Of a stretch of 64,000 nucleotides of DNA, positions 48,644-56,775 are shown one piece after another. Below the pieces are notes generated by a model. The model had not been told where the DNA came from. It ran no database searches and worked only from the letters and a program-made list of their open reading frames with translations. The position numbers and the translations under genes are program-made. Position 1 is the stretch's first letter. Every line of letters starts with the position of its first letter. The stretch spans positions 248,001-312,000 of the forward strand of contig CAUGYD010000001.1 of assembly GCA_959603585.1 (NCBI GenBank), given 5' to 3'. The stretch is from Scatosoma sp900555925. Its GTDB lineage: Bacteria > Bacillota > Clostridia > Christensenellales > Borkfalkiaceae.

Positions 48644-49294
48644 TCAAAGGCAGAGCCGCGCCCTCAACTCCTCGAAATCGGAGAATAAAAACGCCGGCGC
48701 TTCCGCTTCCAGCTCCCCCGGCTCCGCATACCCGCCCGAAAAGCCCGCGAAATCTATATCGCACTCCCGCGCGCCTTCCGCGTCCTGTCTGCGGTCCCCG
48801 AGCATCAAGCAAAGCTCTTTCTCGGCCCTTAAAAGCCGCATGGCTTCGCGAATCACCGACCCCTTGGTGGGAAAGCTGCCGTCCGTTCCGCTGCCCGCCA
48901 CGGTCTCTAAAAAGGGCGTAAAACCGAATTGGTCCGCAATTCTTTCCGCAAAAATTTTCGGTTTGGAGGTGGCGATCGCCGAAACGTATCCCGCCGATTT
49001 CAGACTTTCCAGAATCTCCTTTGCGCCCGGAACGGGAGCATTTTCAAAAAGTCCCTTTTCGGAATATCGTTCCCGATATTTGACGACGGCCCGATTCGTC
49101 TCCTCCTCCGTCATGCCAAAAATATGACGAAAAGAATAAACGAGCGGCGGTCCCACGCAACTTCTGAGCTGCCGCTCCGTCGGTTCCCCGCGCCCCGCAT
49201 CTTCGAGCGCGTAACGAATACTCGCATAAATTCCGGGGTGGGAATAGGTGAGCGTGCCGTCCAAATCAAAAAGCAAATACCGATATTTTTTCAA
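48644..49294 (-). CDS. HAD-superfamily phosphatase (PGP/Gph-like)
   Basis: This 216-residue phosphatase resembles phosphoglycolate phosphatase/pyrophosphatase PpaX. Motif I is LLFDLDGTLTYS, the C1 cap follows, motif II is ATSKPKIFAERI, and motif IV is LMLGDRRQDAEGA. I place the start at TTG 49294 because AAGGAG lies 5 bp before it and the family begins with K-K-Y-R-Y-x-L-F-D. The frame is open 28 codons upstream. Specificity is unknown. It is transcribed alone. Confidence 0.85.
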   Translation of the reverse strand: MKKYRYLLFDLDGTLTYSHPGIYASIRYALEDAGRGEPTERQLRSCVGPPLVYSFRHIFGMTEEETNRAVVKYRERYSEKGLFENAPVPGAKEILESLKSAGYVSAIATSKPKIFAERIADQFGFTPFLETVAGSGTDGSFPTKGSVIREAMRLLRAEKELCLMLGDRRQDAEGARECDIDFAGFSGGYAEPGELEAEAPAFLFSDFEELRARLCL

Positions 49295-49392
49295 AAGAGC
49301 TCCTTCCTTTTCTCGCCTCGTGACAAAGCGCCGGATTTGTTTTTTTATTATTTTACCACAAAAGGAAAATTTTTTCAACTGTTTTCGGGTAC

Positions 49393-49764
49393 TTATCCGT
49401 TTTCCTGCGAAAGGGCGCCGCGAAATTGAAAAAAGGACAAAATAATGAGAAAGACTCCGAAGGCGCGGCGGAGAATTTCCGAGGGAAGCGCATAGGCGAT
49501 AAACGTTCCCGCGGCGGAAAACGCCAGAGCGGGAACAATCATCCAGCCGATCCCATCCGTCGAAAGCAGTTTGTTTTCCGCATGGACGCGAAGGGCAAAC
49601 GCGCTCATGGGGAGAAAGGAAAAGAGATTGGCAGATTGGGCGATCTTTTGTTCCACGCCGCCCACGAGAATGAGGAGAGGGATCGTCACGGTTCCCCCTC
49701 CCATGCCCATGCCGGCGGGAATACCGCCGAGGATTCCGAGTAAAAGATAAATGTAAAAAGACAT
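49393..49764 (-). CDS. Half-size TauE/SafE family permease, second of pair
   Basis: This 123-residue protein with about four membrane helices corresponds to one half of the two-fold TauE/SafE (DUF81) anion exporter fold. It shows GGIPAGMGMGGGTVTIPLLI, the GxGGG signature, and QSANLFSFLP. The start ATG 49764 lies 17 bp after the stop of its sister gene. Two half-size proteins probably form a heterodimer in place of the usual ~250-residue chain. Substrate may be sulfite, sulfoacetate or similar; it cannot be deduced. Confidence 0.85.
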   Translation of the reverse strand: MSFYIYLLLGILGGIPAGMGMGGGTVTIPLLILVGGVEQKIAQSANLFSFLPMSAFALRVHAENKLLSTDGIGWMIVPALAFSAAGTFIAYALPSEILRRAFGVFLIILSFFQFRGALSQENG

Positions 49765-49780
49765 ATGTACCGTCCGCAGC

Positions 49781-50149
49781 TCAACGAAAGAAGAACAGCC
49801 ACGCGCCGGCAAAGACTTGCAGACACCCGAACAGGATTCCCACCGTCTTTTGAGGGAGTTTTCCGAGAAGTTTCGCGCCCAAAAATCCCCCGAACGTAAC
49901 GCCGAGAGCCGTGGGAATGAGCACGGAAAAATCGTAAATTCCCTTGATCGCATACAGAATAAAAGTGAGCAGCGAAACGGGAAGAATGACCAAAATCGCC
50001 GTGGCGTGCGCCCTTTGCGAGGGCATGCCCGTCTTTTCGAGCAGGGGCACCGCCAACATTCCGCCGCCTCCGCCGAATACGCTGTTCGCGATTCCGACCG
50101 CACAGCCGCAGATGCCCAGTTTCCAAATTTTTCCCTTGGATTTTTCCAT
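49781..50149 (-). CDS. Half-size TauE/SafE family permease, first of pair
   Basis: This 122-residue membrane protein has about four helices. It shows GIANSVFGGGGGMLAVPLLEK, the TauE N-terminal signature, RAHATAILVILPVSLLTFI, and GVTFGGFLGAKLLGKLP. AAGGAG is 6 bp before ATG 50149. It pairs with the second half-size gene just downstream. Confidence 0.87.
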   Translation of the reverse strand: MEKSKGKIWKLGICGCAVGIANSVFGGGGGMLAVPLLEKTGMPSQRAHATAILVILPVSLLTFILYAIKGIYDFSVLIPTALGVTFGGFLGAKLLGKLPQKTVGILFGCLQVFAGAWLFFFR

Positions 50150-50278
50150 AAAACTCCTTAACCGTGCGCGCGGAAAAATTTGTTATATACAAAACAAAAA
50201 GTCCTGCGCGCATGGACTTTTCCCCTTTACACGATATTTTGCGTAATTTTTTCTATTTTATAAAACTTTTTCTTTTAT

Positions 50279-50306
50279 TTGTCACCGTAAATCGCTTGCT
50301 TATAAA
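50279..50306 (+). promoter_or_regulatory. Candidate promoter of the large surface protein gene
   Basis: TTGTCA (50279-50284) and TATAAA (50301-50306) with a 16-bp spacer, about 80 nt before the ATG. Confidence 0.5.
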
Positions 50307-50390
50307 TCGATTTTATATTAAAATAATAGAGCATACATTTTGGAATGTTCGCAAAAGCGAAAAGTAAAAAACAAAACCGAAGGTGTTTAC

Positions 50391-53300
50391 ATGACAACAA
50401 GTTTCAAAAAAAGCAGGCATAAGAAAATTCTTGCCCTGTGTTTATCGTCGTTCATGCTTGCCGCTGCCGCAGCGTCGTTCGTCGCATGCGGTGACAGCAA
50501 GGATTCCAGCGTGGACGATTCCGAAGTCTCCACCACGGAAAACGATACCTCGCGCATTACGAACGGCAGTTTCGAATTCTTCGAGGACGACAACGGCAGG
50601 AATCTGATTATTACCTCTCCCACCGGTTGGAGTAAGTCCACGGGTTCTTCCGCGAGTGGTTCCGCTTCCTCCTCTCAGGCGGCCAGCGGCATTATCGATA
50701 CCTCCGAGGAAGCGTGGAAAAATCTCACTACTTCTTCGGGACTCGCTTACGACACGGAAAACGAAGCAAAGGCAAATTGGGATAACCTCACCGCAAAGGA
50801 CAAGCTGGATTTCTACGATAAGTGGGAGGAAGAGGACGACGACAACGACGTCGAGGACCTCGATTTCTACGATAAGGACAAGGATAATTTCAATATCGAC
50901 ATCGACGACGTCCCCGATTGCGAAAATCCTTTAACCCACTATGCGGAAGATGCAGAAGACGCGGACAAAAACGACCACGTCCTCATGCTCCACAACACCT
51001 ATTCCAACGGAATGGGAACCGCACAGAAATATACCTCCTCTACGACCGTCACTCTGGAACCGGGCACTTCCGCCATCTTCTCCGTTTGGGTCAAGACGCT
51101 CGACATGACCTACAACGGCACTAAGGACGAAGCGGGCCCCGCAGTGGACGGAAACAGGGGCGCCTATATCGGCGTTACGCATACCGTCGGCGGCACTACG
51201 CTCGACCAGATGGAGATCAAAAACATCGATACCTCCAAAATCAATGCCAAGCCCGAAAACGGAGAATGGGAAAATAACGGCTGGGTCGAATATACCATCA
51301 GTCTCAAAGGCTGTTCCTATGCGTCCAGCACCTTCACCATCGTCCTCGGTCTCGGCCAGGGCGGCGGTACGGATAAATTCGAGTACGTGGACGGCTACGC
51401 TTTCTTCGACGACGCGGAATGCACCGTCGTTTCCAACGAAACCTACGACGAACAAGTGAAAGATTTACCCGAGGACAACAAGGTAGATATTCTCACGGAC
51501 TCGGAAAAGAAAATCTTCGAGGCGGATAAGTCCTACAAAGACCAATTTGAATACGCGATCGACCTCTCTTCGGGAGTGACTTCGGAAGCTTACGACCTGT
51601 CGGGAAAAACTCTGAAAACCGGCCTTACCGAAGAAAAGTATAACGGCGTCTCCTATGTCTCCGCCCCCACGGAAGGCAAAGAAGTTTACGGCGACCTTAA
51701 ACTGTCTACGGCAAATGACCTTGTAGGGCGCGTCAATTTAGACGAGCTTAAAAATAATCAGAATAAATACGTGCAGAGAATCGTCAAGGACGACTTTGAG
51801 AATTACCCCTTCGACGGAACAAAGGATCTGCTCATGCTTCTGAGTGCGGACGGCGCTTCGTATACGGCGACGCTCAAAGACGACGCCTTCACGCTGGCTC
51901 CCGATTCTTATTTGATGCTTTCCTTCTGGCTGAAAACGTCGGACATCGGCGGGTTCACGGGCGCGGGCATCACGGTGCGCGAGACGGGCACCACCAATGC
52001 GACCTCCCTCTCCTCTCTCGACACGACCTCCATCACGACGGTAGATATCGACGGAGAGGACGGCGAGACGATAGAAGACATCTACGACGGCTGGCAGCAG
52101 TGCTTCCTCTTCGTGAAAAACGAGACGGACGAGGAAAGGAGCTTTGAAATCGATTTCACCTACGGTCCCACGACGATCGTCGGAACCACGAACGACAGCT
52201 ACTATGCTGGTTATGCCGCTTTCGCAAACTTTGAAATTTGCGACATGACGAAAAAAATGTTCTCCTATTCGGCGACGGGTACTTACGCGCAATCCGTTTC
52301 CCTCACGGGAGACAGCTCGGCTTCCGCATCTACGGGCTTCGATTCCCCCGCTTCCATTCCCGACAAACAGATCGAAAACGGTCTGGCCGTACCCAAGAAC
52401 TATAAGGGCGTAAACGGCGGCAGCGGCTATGTCGTCGCGGGCGGCGCGGACAAGGAAGTCAACGGCTATGAATACGCCGGTCTCATCAACAAGAAGTATG
52501 CGGCCAACTACCGCATCGAATATAAAAAAGGAAATGCGGACTACTGGCTGAACAAGCTCGCGGCGGCTCATAACGTCACGATCGACGATCAGGACAAATG
52601 GTGGAACGAACTGTTCGGAACTGCGACGCAGCCCCTTCTCGTCTATAACGATGCGGAAAAGGCCTACGGATATATCGGCTCCTCGCAGACGATTTCTTCG
52701 GGTTCCTATGCCACCGTTTCGGTAAAGGTAAAGGTAAGCAAGGGCGCCAAAGCGTATATCTACCTCGTCGATACGACGGAGAAGAAATACAGCGATACCC
52801 TTTCGCTCACCACGCCGAAATACAGCTACTGGTACGACGACGACGGAAATATCTGCGCGAAGGACCCCTCCGACAAGAAATTCGACAAAAAGACGGACAT
52901 CGCGTTCTATCTCAACGAAGAAAACGGTCTGTATGAAGCGAATACCCGCTGGTCGGGCTATACGTCGGAAATGAGCGGCAAATTCTATGCCAACCTCTCC
53001 AACTACGAAAAGGACGACGAAGGCAATCTCATCGTCGCGGACGGCGGAGTCTCCTATAACTACGACGATTCCAAGTGGAAAGGTCAGGGCAAAGACGGTA
53101 TCGCGTTCTATCATAAAGACGGTAAATACTACGCTTACAAGAATTATACCACCGAGGTGTTCGACCTCGCGACGATCGAAGGGCTCGCCCGTTATACGGA
53201 AACGCCGAAGCACGACCTCATGATGACCGTGGACGGCGACGAAACGAACGGCGAATGGGTCACCTGCACCTTCTATATCCACACCGGAAACGAAGAAAAG

Positions 53301-54023
53301 AATTACCGCCTCGAAGTATGGAGCGGCGACCGCACGGGAGAAACGAAGAGCGCCGAAGGCAGCTACGTCGTATTCGACGCAAATACTCCCGACGCGGTGG
53401 ACGACAAGTATTCCTCCCTCGTCGACGAAACGATCGAGAGAATCAAGAACGACAACGGCTGGACGACGGACGAAGAATTCAAGGAAGGCTATAAGGACAA
53501 CGTTACCTATTACACTTATTCCTTCTACGACAGTCCTCTGTTTTTGAGATACGATTCGACGCTCGACAAAGACGAGGTCGGCAACAAGTATACTTCCTAT
53601 ACGCAATCCTCCTATACCGAAGGCGTCGCGTATCTGTATTACGAAGATTCCGAGACGGCAAAAGACAATCCTCTCTATACGATGTTTGTCGATTACAGCT
53701 ATACCGAAGTTTCCGTGACCGCGGATTCGACGGATACGGACGACAGCACCGACGACACGACGGACGATACGAACGATATGAACATGTGGCTGCTGATCAG
53801 CTCTCTCGTCATCGCCATCGCGCTGTTCATCGCAATGATCGGATTGTTGGTACAGAAGCTCGTCAAGAAATTCCACCTCAAAAAGGCACGCGAGGGCGCG
53901 AGCAATGCGGCTTCGCTGAATGCGGCCAAGCGCCGTTACTCCAAGAAACCCGTTGAAGCCCCGGCAAAACAGCCCGAGGAAAAACCGGAAAACAAGGACG
54001 ATAACGACCCTTACAACGATTGA
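50391..54023 (+). CDS. Large surface lipoprotein with C-terminal membrane anchor
   Basis: This 1210-residue protein starts at ATG 50391. The lipoprotein signal ends in FVAC (Cys33), followed by a Ser/Asp-rich spacer. At least three modules look like galactose-binding/jelly-roll domains: NGSFEFF ... SPTGW and EPGTSAIFSVWVKT (about 58-360), then ADGASYTATL ... LAPDSYLMLSFWLKTSD (about 490-640), and ISSGSYATVSVKVKV ... (about 760-1000). A Ser/Asp/Thr linker (TDTDDSTDDTTDD) leads to one strong membrane helix, MWLLISSLVIAIALFIAMI, and a basic cytoplasmic tail of about 65 residues. Being anchored at both ends is unusual. Ligand is unknown, perhaps wall glycan (inference). Confidence 0.8.
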   Translation: MTTSFKKSRHKKILALCLSSFMLAAAAASFVACGDSKDSSVDDSEVSTTENDTSRITNGSFEFFEDDNGRNLIITSPTGWSKSTGSSASGSASSSQAASGIIDTSEEAWKNLTTSSGLAYDTENEAKANWDNLTAKDKLDFYDKWEEEDDDNDVEDLDFYDKDKDNFNIDIDDVPDCENPLTHYAEDAEDADKNDHVLMLHNTYSNGMGTAQKYTSSTTVTLEPGTSAIFSVWVKTLDMTYNGTKDEAGPAVDGNRGAYIGVTHTVGGTTLDQMEIKNIDTSKINAKPENGEWENNGWVEYTISLKGCSYASSTFTIVLGLGQGGGTDKFEYVDGYAFFDDAECTVVSNETYDEQVKDLPEDNKVDILTDSEKKIFEADKSYKDQFEYAIDLSSGVTSEAYDLSGKTLKTGLTEEKYNGVSYVSAPTEGKEVYGDLKLSTANDLVGRVNLDELKNNQNKYVQRIVKDDFENYPFDGTKDLLMLLSADGASYTATLKDDAFTLAPDSYLMLSFWLKTSDIGGFTGAGITVRETGTTNATSLSSLDTTSITTVDIDGEDGETIEDIYDGWQQCFLFVKNETDEERSFEIDFTYGPTTIVGTTNDSYYAGYAAFANFEICDMTKKMFSYSATGTYAQSVSLTGDSSASASTGFDSPASIPDKQIENGLAVPKNYKGVNGGSGYVVAGGADKEVNGYEYAGLINKKYAANYRIEYKKGNADYWLNKLAAAHNVTIDDQDKWWNELFGTATQPLLVYNDAEKAYGYIGSSQTISSGSYATVSVKVKVSKGAKAYIYLVDTTEKKYSDTLSLTTPKYSYWYDDDGNICAKDPSDKKFDKKTDIAFYLNEENGLYEANTRWSGYTSEMSGKFYANLSNYEKDDEGNLIVADGGVSYNYDDSKWKGQGKDGIAFYHKDGKYYAYKNYTTEVFDLATIEGLARYTETPKHDLMMTVDGDETNGEWVTCTFYIHTGNEEKNYRLEVWSGDRTGETKSAEGSYVVFDANTPDAVDDKYSSLVDETIERIKNDNGWTTDEEFKEGYKDNVTYYTYSFYDSPLFLRYDSTLDKDEVGNKYTSYTQSSYTEGVAYLYYEDSETAKDNPLYTMFVDYSYTEVSVTADSTDTDDSTDDTTDDTNDMNMWLLISSLVIAIALFIAMIGLLVQKLVKKFHLKKAREGASNAASLNAAKRRYSKKPVEAPAKQPEEKPENKDDNDPYND

Positions 54024-54064
54024 TGTCGAATTTCCCCGCCCTTTAACGGGCAGCATGTAAACAC

Positions 54065-54098
54065 AAAACCCCCGCTTCTTCGGAAGCGGGGGTTTTCA
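54065..54098 (+). terminator. Terminator of the large surface protein gene
   Basis: AAAACCCCCGCTTC (54065-54078) and GAAGCGGGGGTTTT (54083-54096) form a 14-bp perfect stem closed by a TTCG tetraloop. Confidence 0.95.
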
Positions 54099-54245
54099 TT
54101 GAACGATTGCGATATAATTGATCAGAAAATACGGTATCCTCAAAAATATCGCCTCAATTCATATTACAACCTTACTCGGACAAAAAATTTTACCGTATCC
54201 CTGTAAGATAACGCCCAGAAACGGAGAAAATCCTTTTCTCCGCAA

Positions 54246-54290
54246 ACAAAAATACAGGTATTTCTGCCGTTGTCGGAAATACCTGTATTG
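54246..54290 (-). terminator. Terminator of the rsmF-like gene
   Basis: AATACAGGTATTTC (54251-54264) pairs with GAAATACCTGTATT (54276-54289). The minus strand continues TTTTTG after the stem. Confidence 0.85.
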
Positions 54291-54319
54291 TATTTTCTCT
54301 GGTATGATATTGGCCTTAT

Positions 54320-55780
54320 TCAGGAAAATTTTCTCAGTCCTTTCGGAATATGATTTTTTATCGTCCCGTTTACGGCCTTTCCGAGCCCCACGGGATAACC
54401 GTCTATGCAGACGATGCACCAGCCGTTTTTGCACTCTTCCGCACCCACGGTCTCGCCGCGCAGGAATTTGTCCGTACGTGGGTCGTCAGACGGAATTGAA
54501 ACGACGTTTCTGCACTCTTTTCGGGACACGCACATCGCCAGTGAATGGGACGGCTCGAAACGGCCGTTTTTCATTTCTCCGAGTCGCACGCCCGCGCGCA
54601 GGACGTTGAGCTTTCCGAAATCGAAGCATTCTTTCGGAAGGGAATACAGAAAGTTTCCCGCTTCGTGCAGCGTTTCCGCAAACGGTCGGAAGAAAAAATC
54701 CCGCTCGAATTCCCGATAAACCTTCTCCAAGGCTTTTGAGACGCGGGGAACGAGCGTCCGCGGCGGTCTCGCACCCGCGGCGGAAGAATATCTTCGTGTC
54801 CGCGCACCGCCGCCGCTTTTCCCGCTGCCTTGAAAACAAGTGCGCCCGATTGTATTTTCTCCTTCCGTGTATTCTTTCCGCACTTCCTTTTCAACCAGTG
54901 CCGCAAAATGGTTTTCTCCGTCCGCGTTTTCCTCCCGTGCGTTCTTTTCAAACAATGCGGCGAAATGCCCCTCCCCTTCCTCCTTATGCGGATACAGTTT
55001 TTTTTGCGCGAGGAGGCGCATTTCCGCATGCGAGGCGAGGAAATTTTTCGTCTGTTCCTCGTCCTCCGCCTCTGAAAACGTACAGGTGGAATAGACGAGC
55101 TTTCCGCCCGCTTTCAGCATCCGAAAGGCGTAATCCAAAATTTCTTTCTGCCGCGCGGCGCACATGTCGACGTTTTCTTCGCTCCATTCGGAAAGCGCCT
55201 CCTCCGCATTCTTGCGGAACATTCCTTCGCCCGAACAGGGGGCGTCCACTAAAATTTTATCGAAATATTCGGGAAAATATTCTGCCAGCGTCTCGGGGTA
55301 TTCGCTCAGGACTACGGCATTTTTCACGCCCAGCCGCTCGACGTTGCGGGAGAGAATCTGCGCGCGGGAAAAGACGGGCTCGTTCAGGACGAGAATCCCT
55401 TCCCCCTTCATCGCCGCCGCGAGCTGCGTTCCCTTCCCGCCCGGAGCGGAACAAAGATCCAAAACTCTCTCGTTCGGTTTTGCGTCCAGAAGGGGCGCCG
55501 CGCACATGGCGGAAGGTTCCTGAGAATAATACAACCCCGCAAAGTGATAGGCGTGCGCGCCCGTCTTTTCCCCGTCCGTATAAAAGCCGTTTTCCGCCCA
55601 AGGGACGGGACGCAAGGGAAAGGGGGAAATTTTTTCAAACTCCGCCGCGGAAATCTTTAAGGCGTTCACGCGCAGTCCCTTGTACGGCGGACGGGCATAG
55701 ACGGCAAAAAAAGCCTCCCATTCGTCCTCGGGAAGCTGTTTTTTCATGTTTTCGATAAATTTTTCGGGCAAATCGTTCAT
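54320..55780 (-). CDS. rRNA cytosine-C5 methyltransferase, RsmF/NSUN family
   Basis: This 486-residue SAM-dependent enzyme makes m5C in rRNA. The start ATG 55780 (MNDLPEKFIENMKKQL) follows GGAGAGG. Motifs: VLDLCSAPGGKGTQLAAAM (SAM loop), VDAPCSGEGMFRK (motif IV, Cys), YSTCTFSEAEDEEQ (motif VI, second Cys). A C-terminal RsmF-type domain with YPVGLGKAVNGTIKNHIPKGLR follows. Residues about 272-309 are two 19-residue tandem copies (HFAAL.EK...), a local duplication in a Lys/Glu/Arg-rich insert that is not needed for the fold. It precedes no partner; the exonuclease-BRCT gene is upstream. Confidence 0.9.
   Translation of the reverse strand: MNDLPEKFIENMKKQLPEDEWEAFFAVYARPPYKGLRVNALKISAAEFEKISPFPLRPVPWAENGFYTDGEKTGAHAYHFAGLYYSQEPSAMCAAPLLDAKPNERVLDLCSAPGGKGTQLAAAMKGEGILVLNEPVFSRAQILSRNVERLGVKNAVVLSEYPETLAEYFPEYFDKILVDAPCSGEGMFRKNAEEALSEWSEENVDMCAARQKEILDYAFRMLKAGGKLVYSTCTFSEAEDEEQTKNFLASHAEMRLLAQKKLYPHKEEGEGHFAALFEKNAREENADGENHFAALVEKEVRKEYTEGENTIGRTCFQGSGKSGGGARTRRYSSAAGARPPRTLVPRVSKALEKVYREFERDFFFRPFAETLHEAGNFLYSLPKECFDFGKLNVLRAGVRLGEMKNGRFEPSHSLAMCVSRKECRNVVSIPSDDPRTDKFLRGETVGAEECKNGWCIVCIDGYPVGLGKAVNGTIKNHIPKGLRKFS
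54855..54968. repeat. In-frame 57-bp tandem duplication in the rsmF-like gene
   Basis: Units are 54855-54911 and 54912-54968, beginning TTTTCTCCTTCCG and TTTTCTCCGTCCG. They encode HFAALVEKEVRKEYTEGEN and HFAALFEKNAREENADGEN. Divergence between the copies shows that the event is not recent. Confidence 0.85.
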
Positions 55781-55803
55781 GGCCTCTCCTTGCGTCGGCT
55801 GTT

Positions 55804-56775
55804 CTATCCCCGCACCGAGTCCCGCGCCGTGAGGGCGGCAAACTCTTCGTGCGTGAGAATACGGGCGCCGCGGGAAGCGGCGGACTTGATTCTGGGGCCG
55901 CTCTCCTCTCCGAGACAGACGTAATAATCGCATTCCTCCGCGCGAAAGCCGTAAAATCCGCCGGCCGCAAACAGCGCGGCAGCCAAAGGCTTGCTGACGG
56001 AAAGCGACTCCTCCAAGGGATGCGAAAAGCACACCGTCTTATTTTTGAGTATGCCCTCCTTTTTGCGGCGGCGTTTTTCGCGGTCGATGAAATTATGAAA
56101 CTCGACGCGCGCTTTTTCCCGCTCTTCTTTTCGCCTCTGCACCTCCGCGACATACGCCGCATATGCGGAGGAGGTATTCTGGCGCACCTCGTAATTTTCG
56201 ATATGCCCCGCGGTAATCTCGTACTTTTTTAAGAGCGCGGAAAAATCCAGCCCTTCTTCCCGGCACATGGCCTCGGCGATTTTCATCGTCGCATAGGCGT
56301 CGTCGGCCGCGCGGTGGGGCGTAAATTCCACCCCCAGCGCCTCCGCGATGGAACCGAGACCGAACTGGCGGTTGAATACGCCGATTTTGTTCATGTATAC
56401 GAACTGCGTATCCAAAAAGTCGAAACGGAACGAACGCAGGGAAAAGCGTTTCGTTTCCAGATTGAGATACTTGACGTCGTTCATGGTCGCATGCCCCGCC
56501 ACCAGCGTGTCGGAATCCTCCAAAAGCGCGTAGATGCGGGGGGACAGTTCGGGAAAGGTCGGATAATTCTTGAATTCCTTATACTCGTAGGGCAGAACGA
56601 GTCCCTGCGCGCCCTTTCGGTCGGTCAGATGAAACCCGCCCTGCGGGTTGACGAGGATATCCTCTTTTTCCAGAATATGAAATTGTTCGTCCGTAAGACA
56701 ATAGCCGAATGCGCAGATCTTCGCAGTGTTTTTGAACACGCTGGCACACTCGATGTCAAAAAAGAGATATTTCAT
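55804..56775 (-). CDS. DEDDh exonuclease fused to a BRCT domain
   Basis: This 323-residue protein is a 3'-5' exonuclease like the DNA polymerase III epsilon subunit, with a BRCT tail. Exo I is LFFDIECASV (Asp7, Glu9), exo II is AGHATMNDVKYL, and exo III is PHRAADDAYATMKIAE (with His). A charged coiled coil (residues about 213-240, RRKEEREKARVEFHNFIDREKRRR split by the middle) links to a BRCT-like domain from about 245 (GILKNKTVCFSHPLE ... RILTHEEFAAL). It overlaps the serS stop by one base (TAATG), so translation is coupled. Role in repair is likely. Confidence 0.88.
   Translation of the reverse strand: MKYLFFDIECASVFKNTAKICAFGYCLTDEQFHILEKEDILVNPQGGFHLTDRKGAQGLVLPYEYKEFKNYPTFPELSPRIYALLEDSDTLVAGHATMNDVKYLNLETKRFSLRSFRFDFLDTQFVYMNKIGVFNRQFGLGSIAEALGVEFTPHRAADDAYATMKIAEAMCREEGLDFSALLKKYEITAGHIENYEVRQNTSSAYAAYVAEVQRRKEEREKARVEFHNFIDREKRRRKKEGILKNKTVCFSHPLEESLSVSKPLAAALFAAGGFYGFRAEECDYYVCLGEESGPRIKSAASRGARILTHEEFAALTARDSVRG

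Larger units (their letters stand above)
54024..54319. other. Intergenic region between convergent genes
   Basis: This 296-bp stretch contains two strong terminators, one per strand, plus a small GGAGAAAA/TTTTCTCC stem at about 54224-54241. No gene is seen. Confidence 0.6.

Noticed and set aside
51738..54056. A 772-codon minus-strand frame opposite the large surface protein
   Set aside because: It mirrors the GC-skewed codons of the plus-strand gene. The plus frame has a lipobox, membrane anchor, promoter and terminator, while the minus frame has none.
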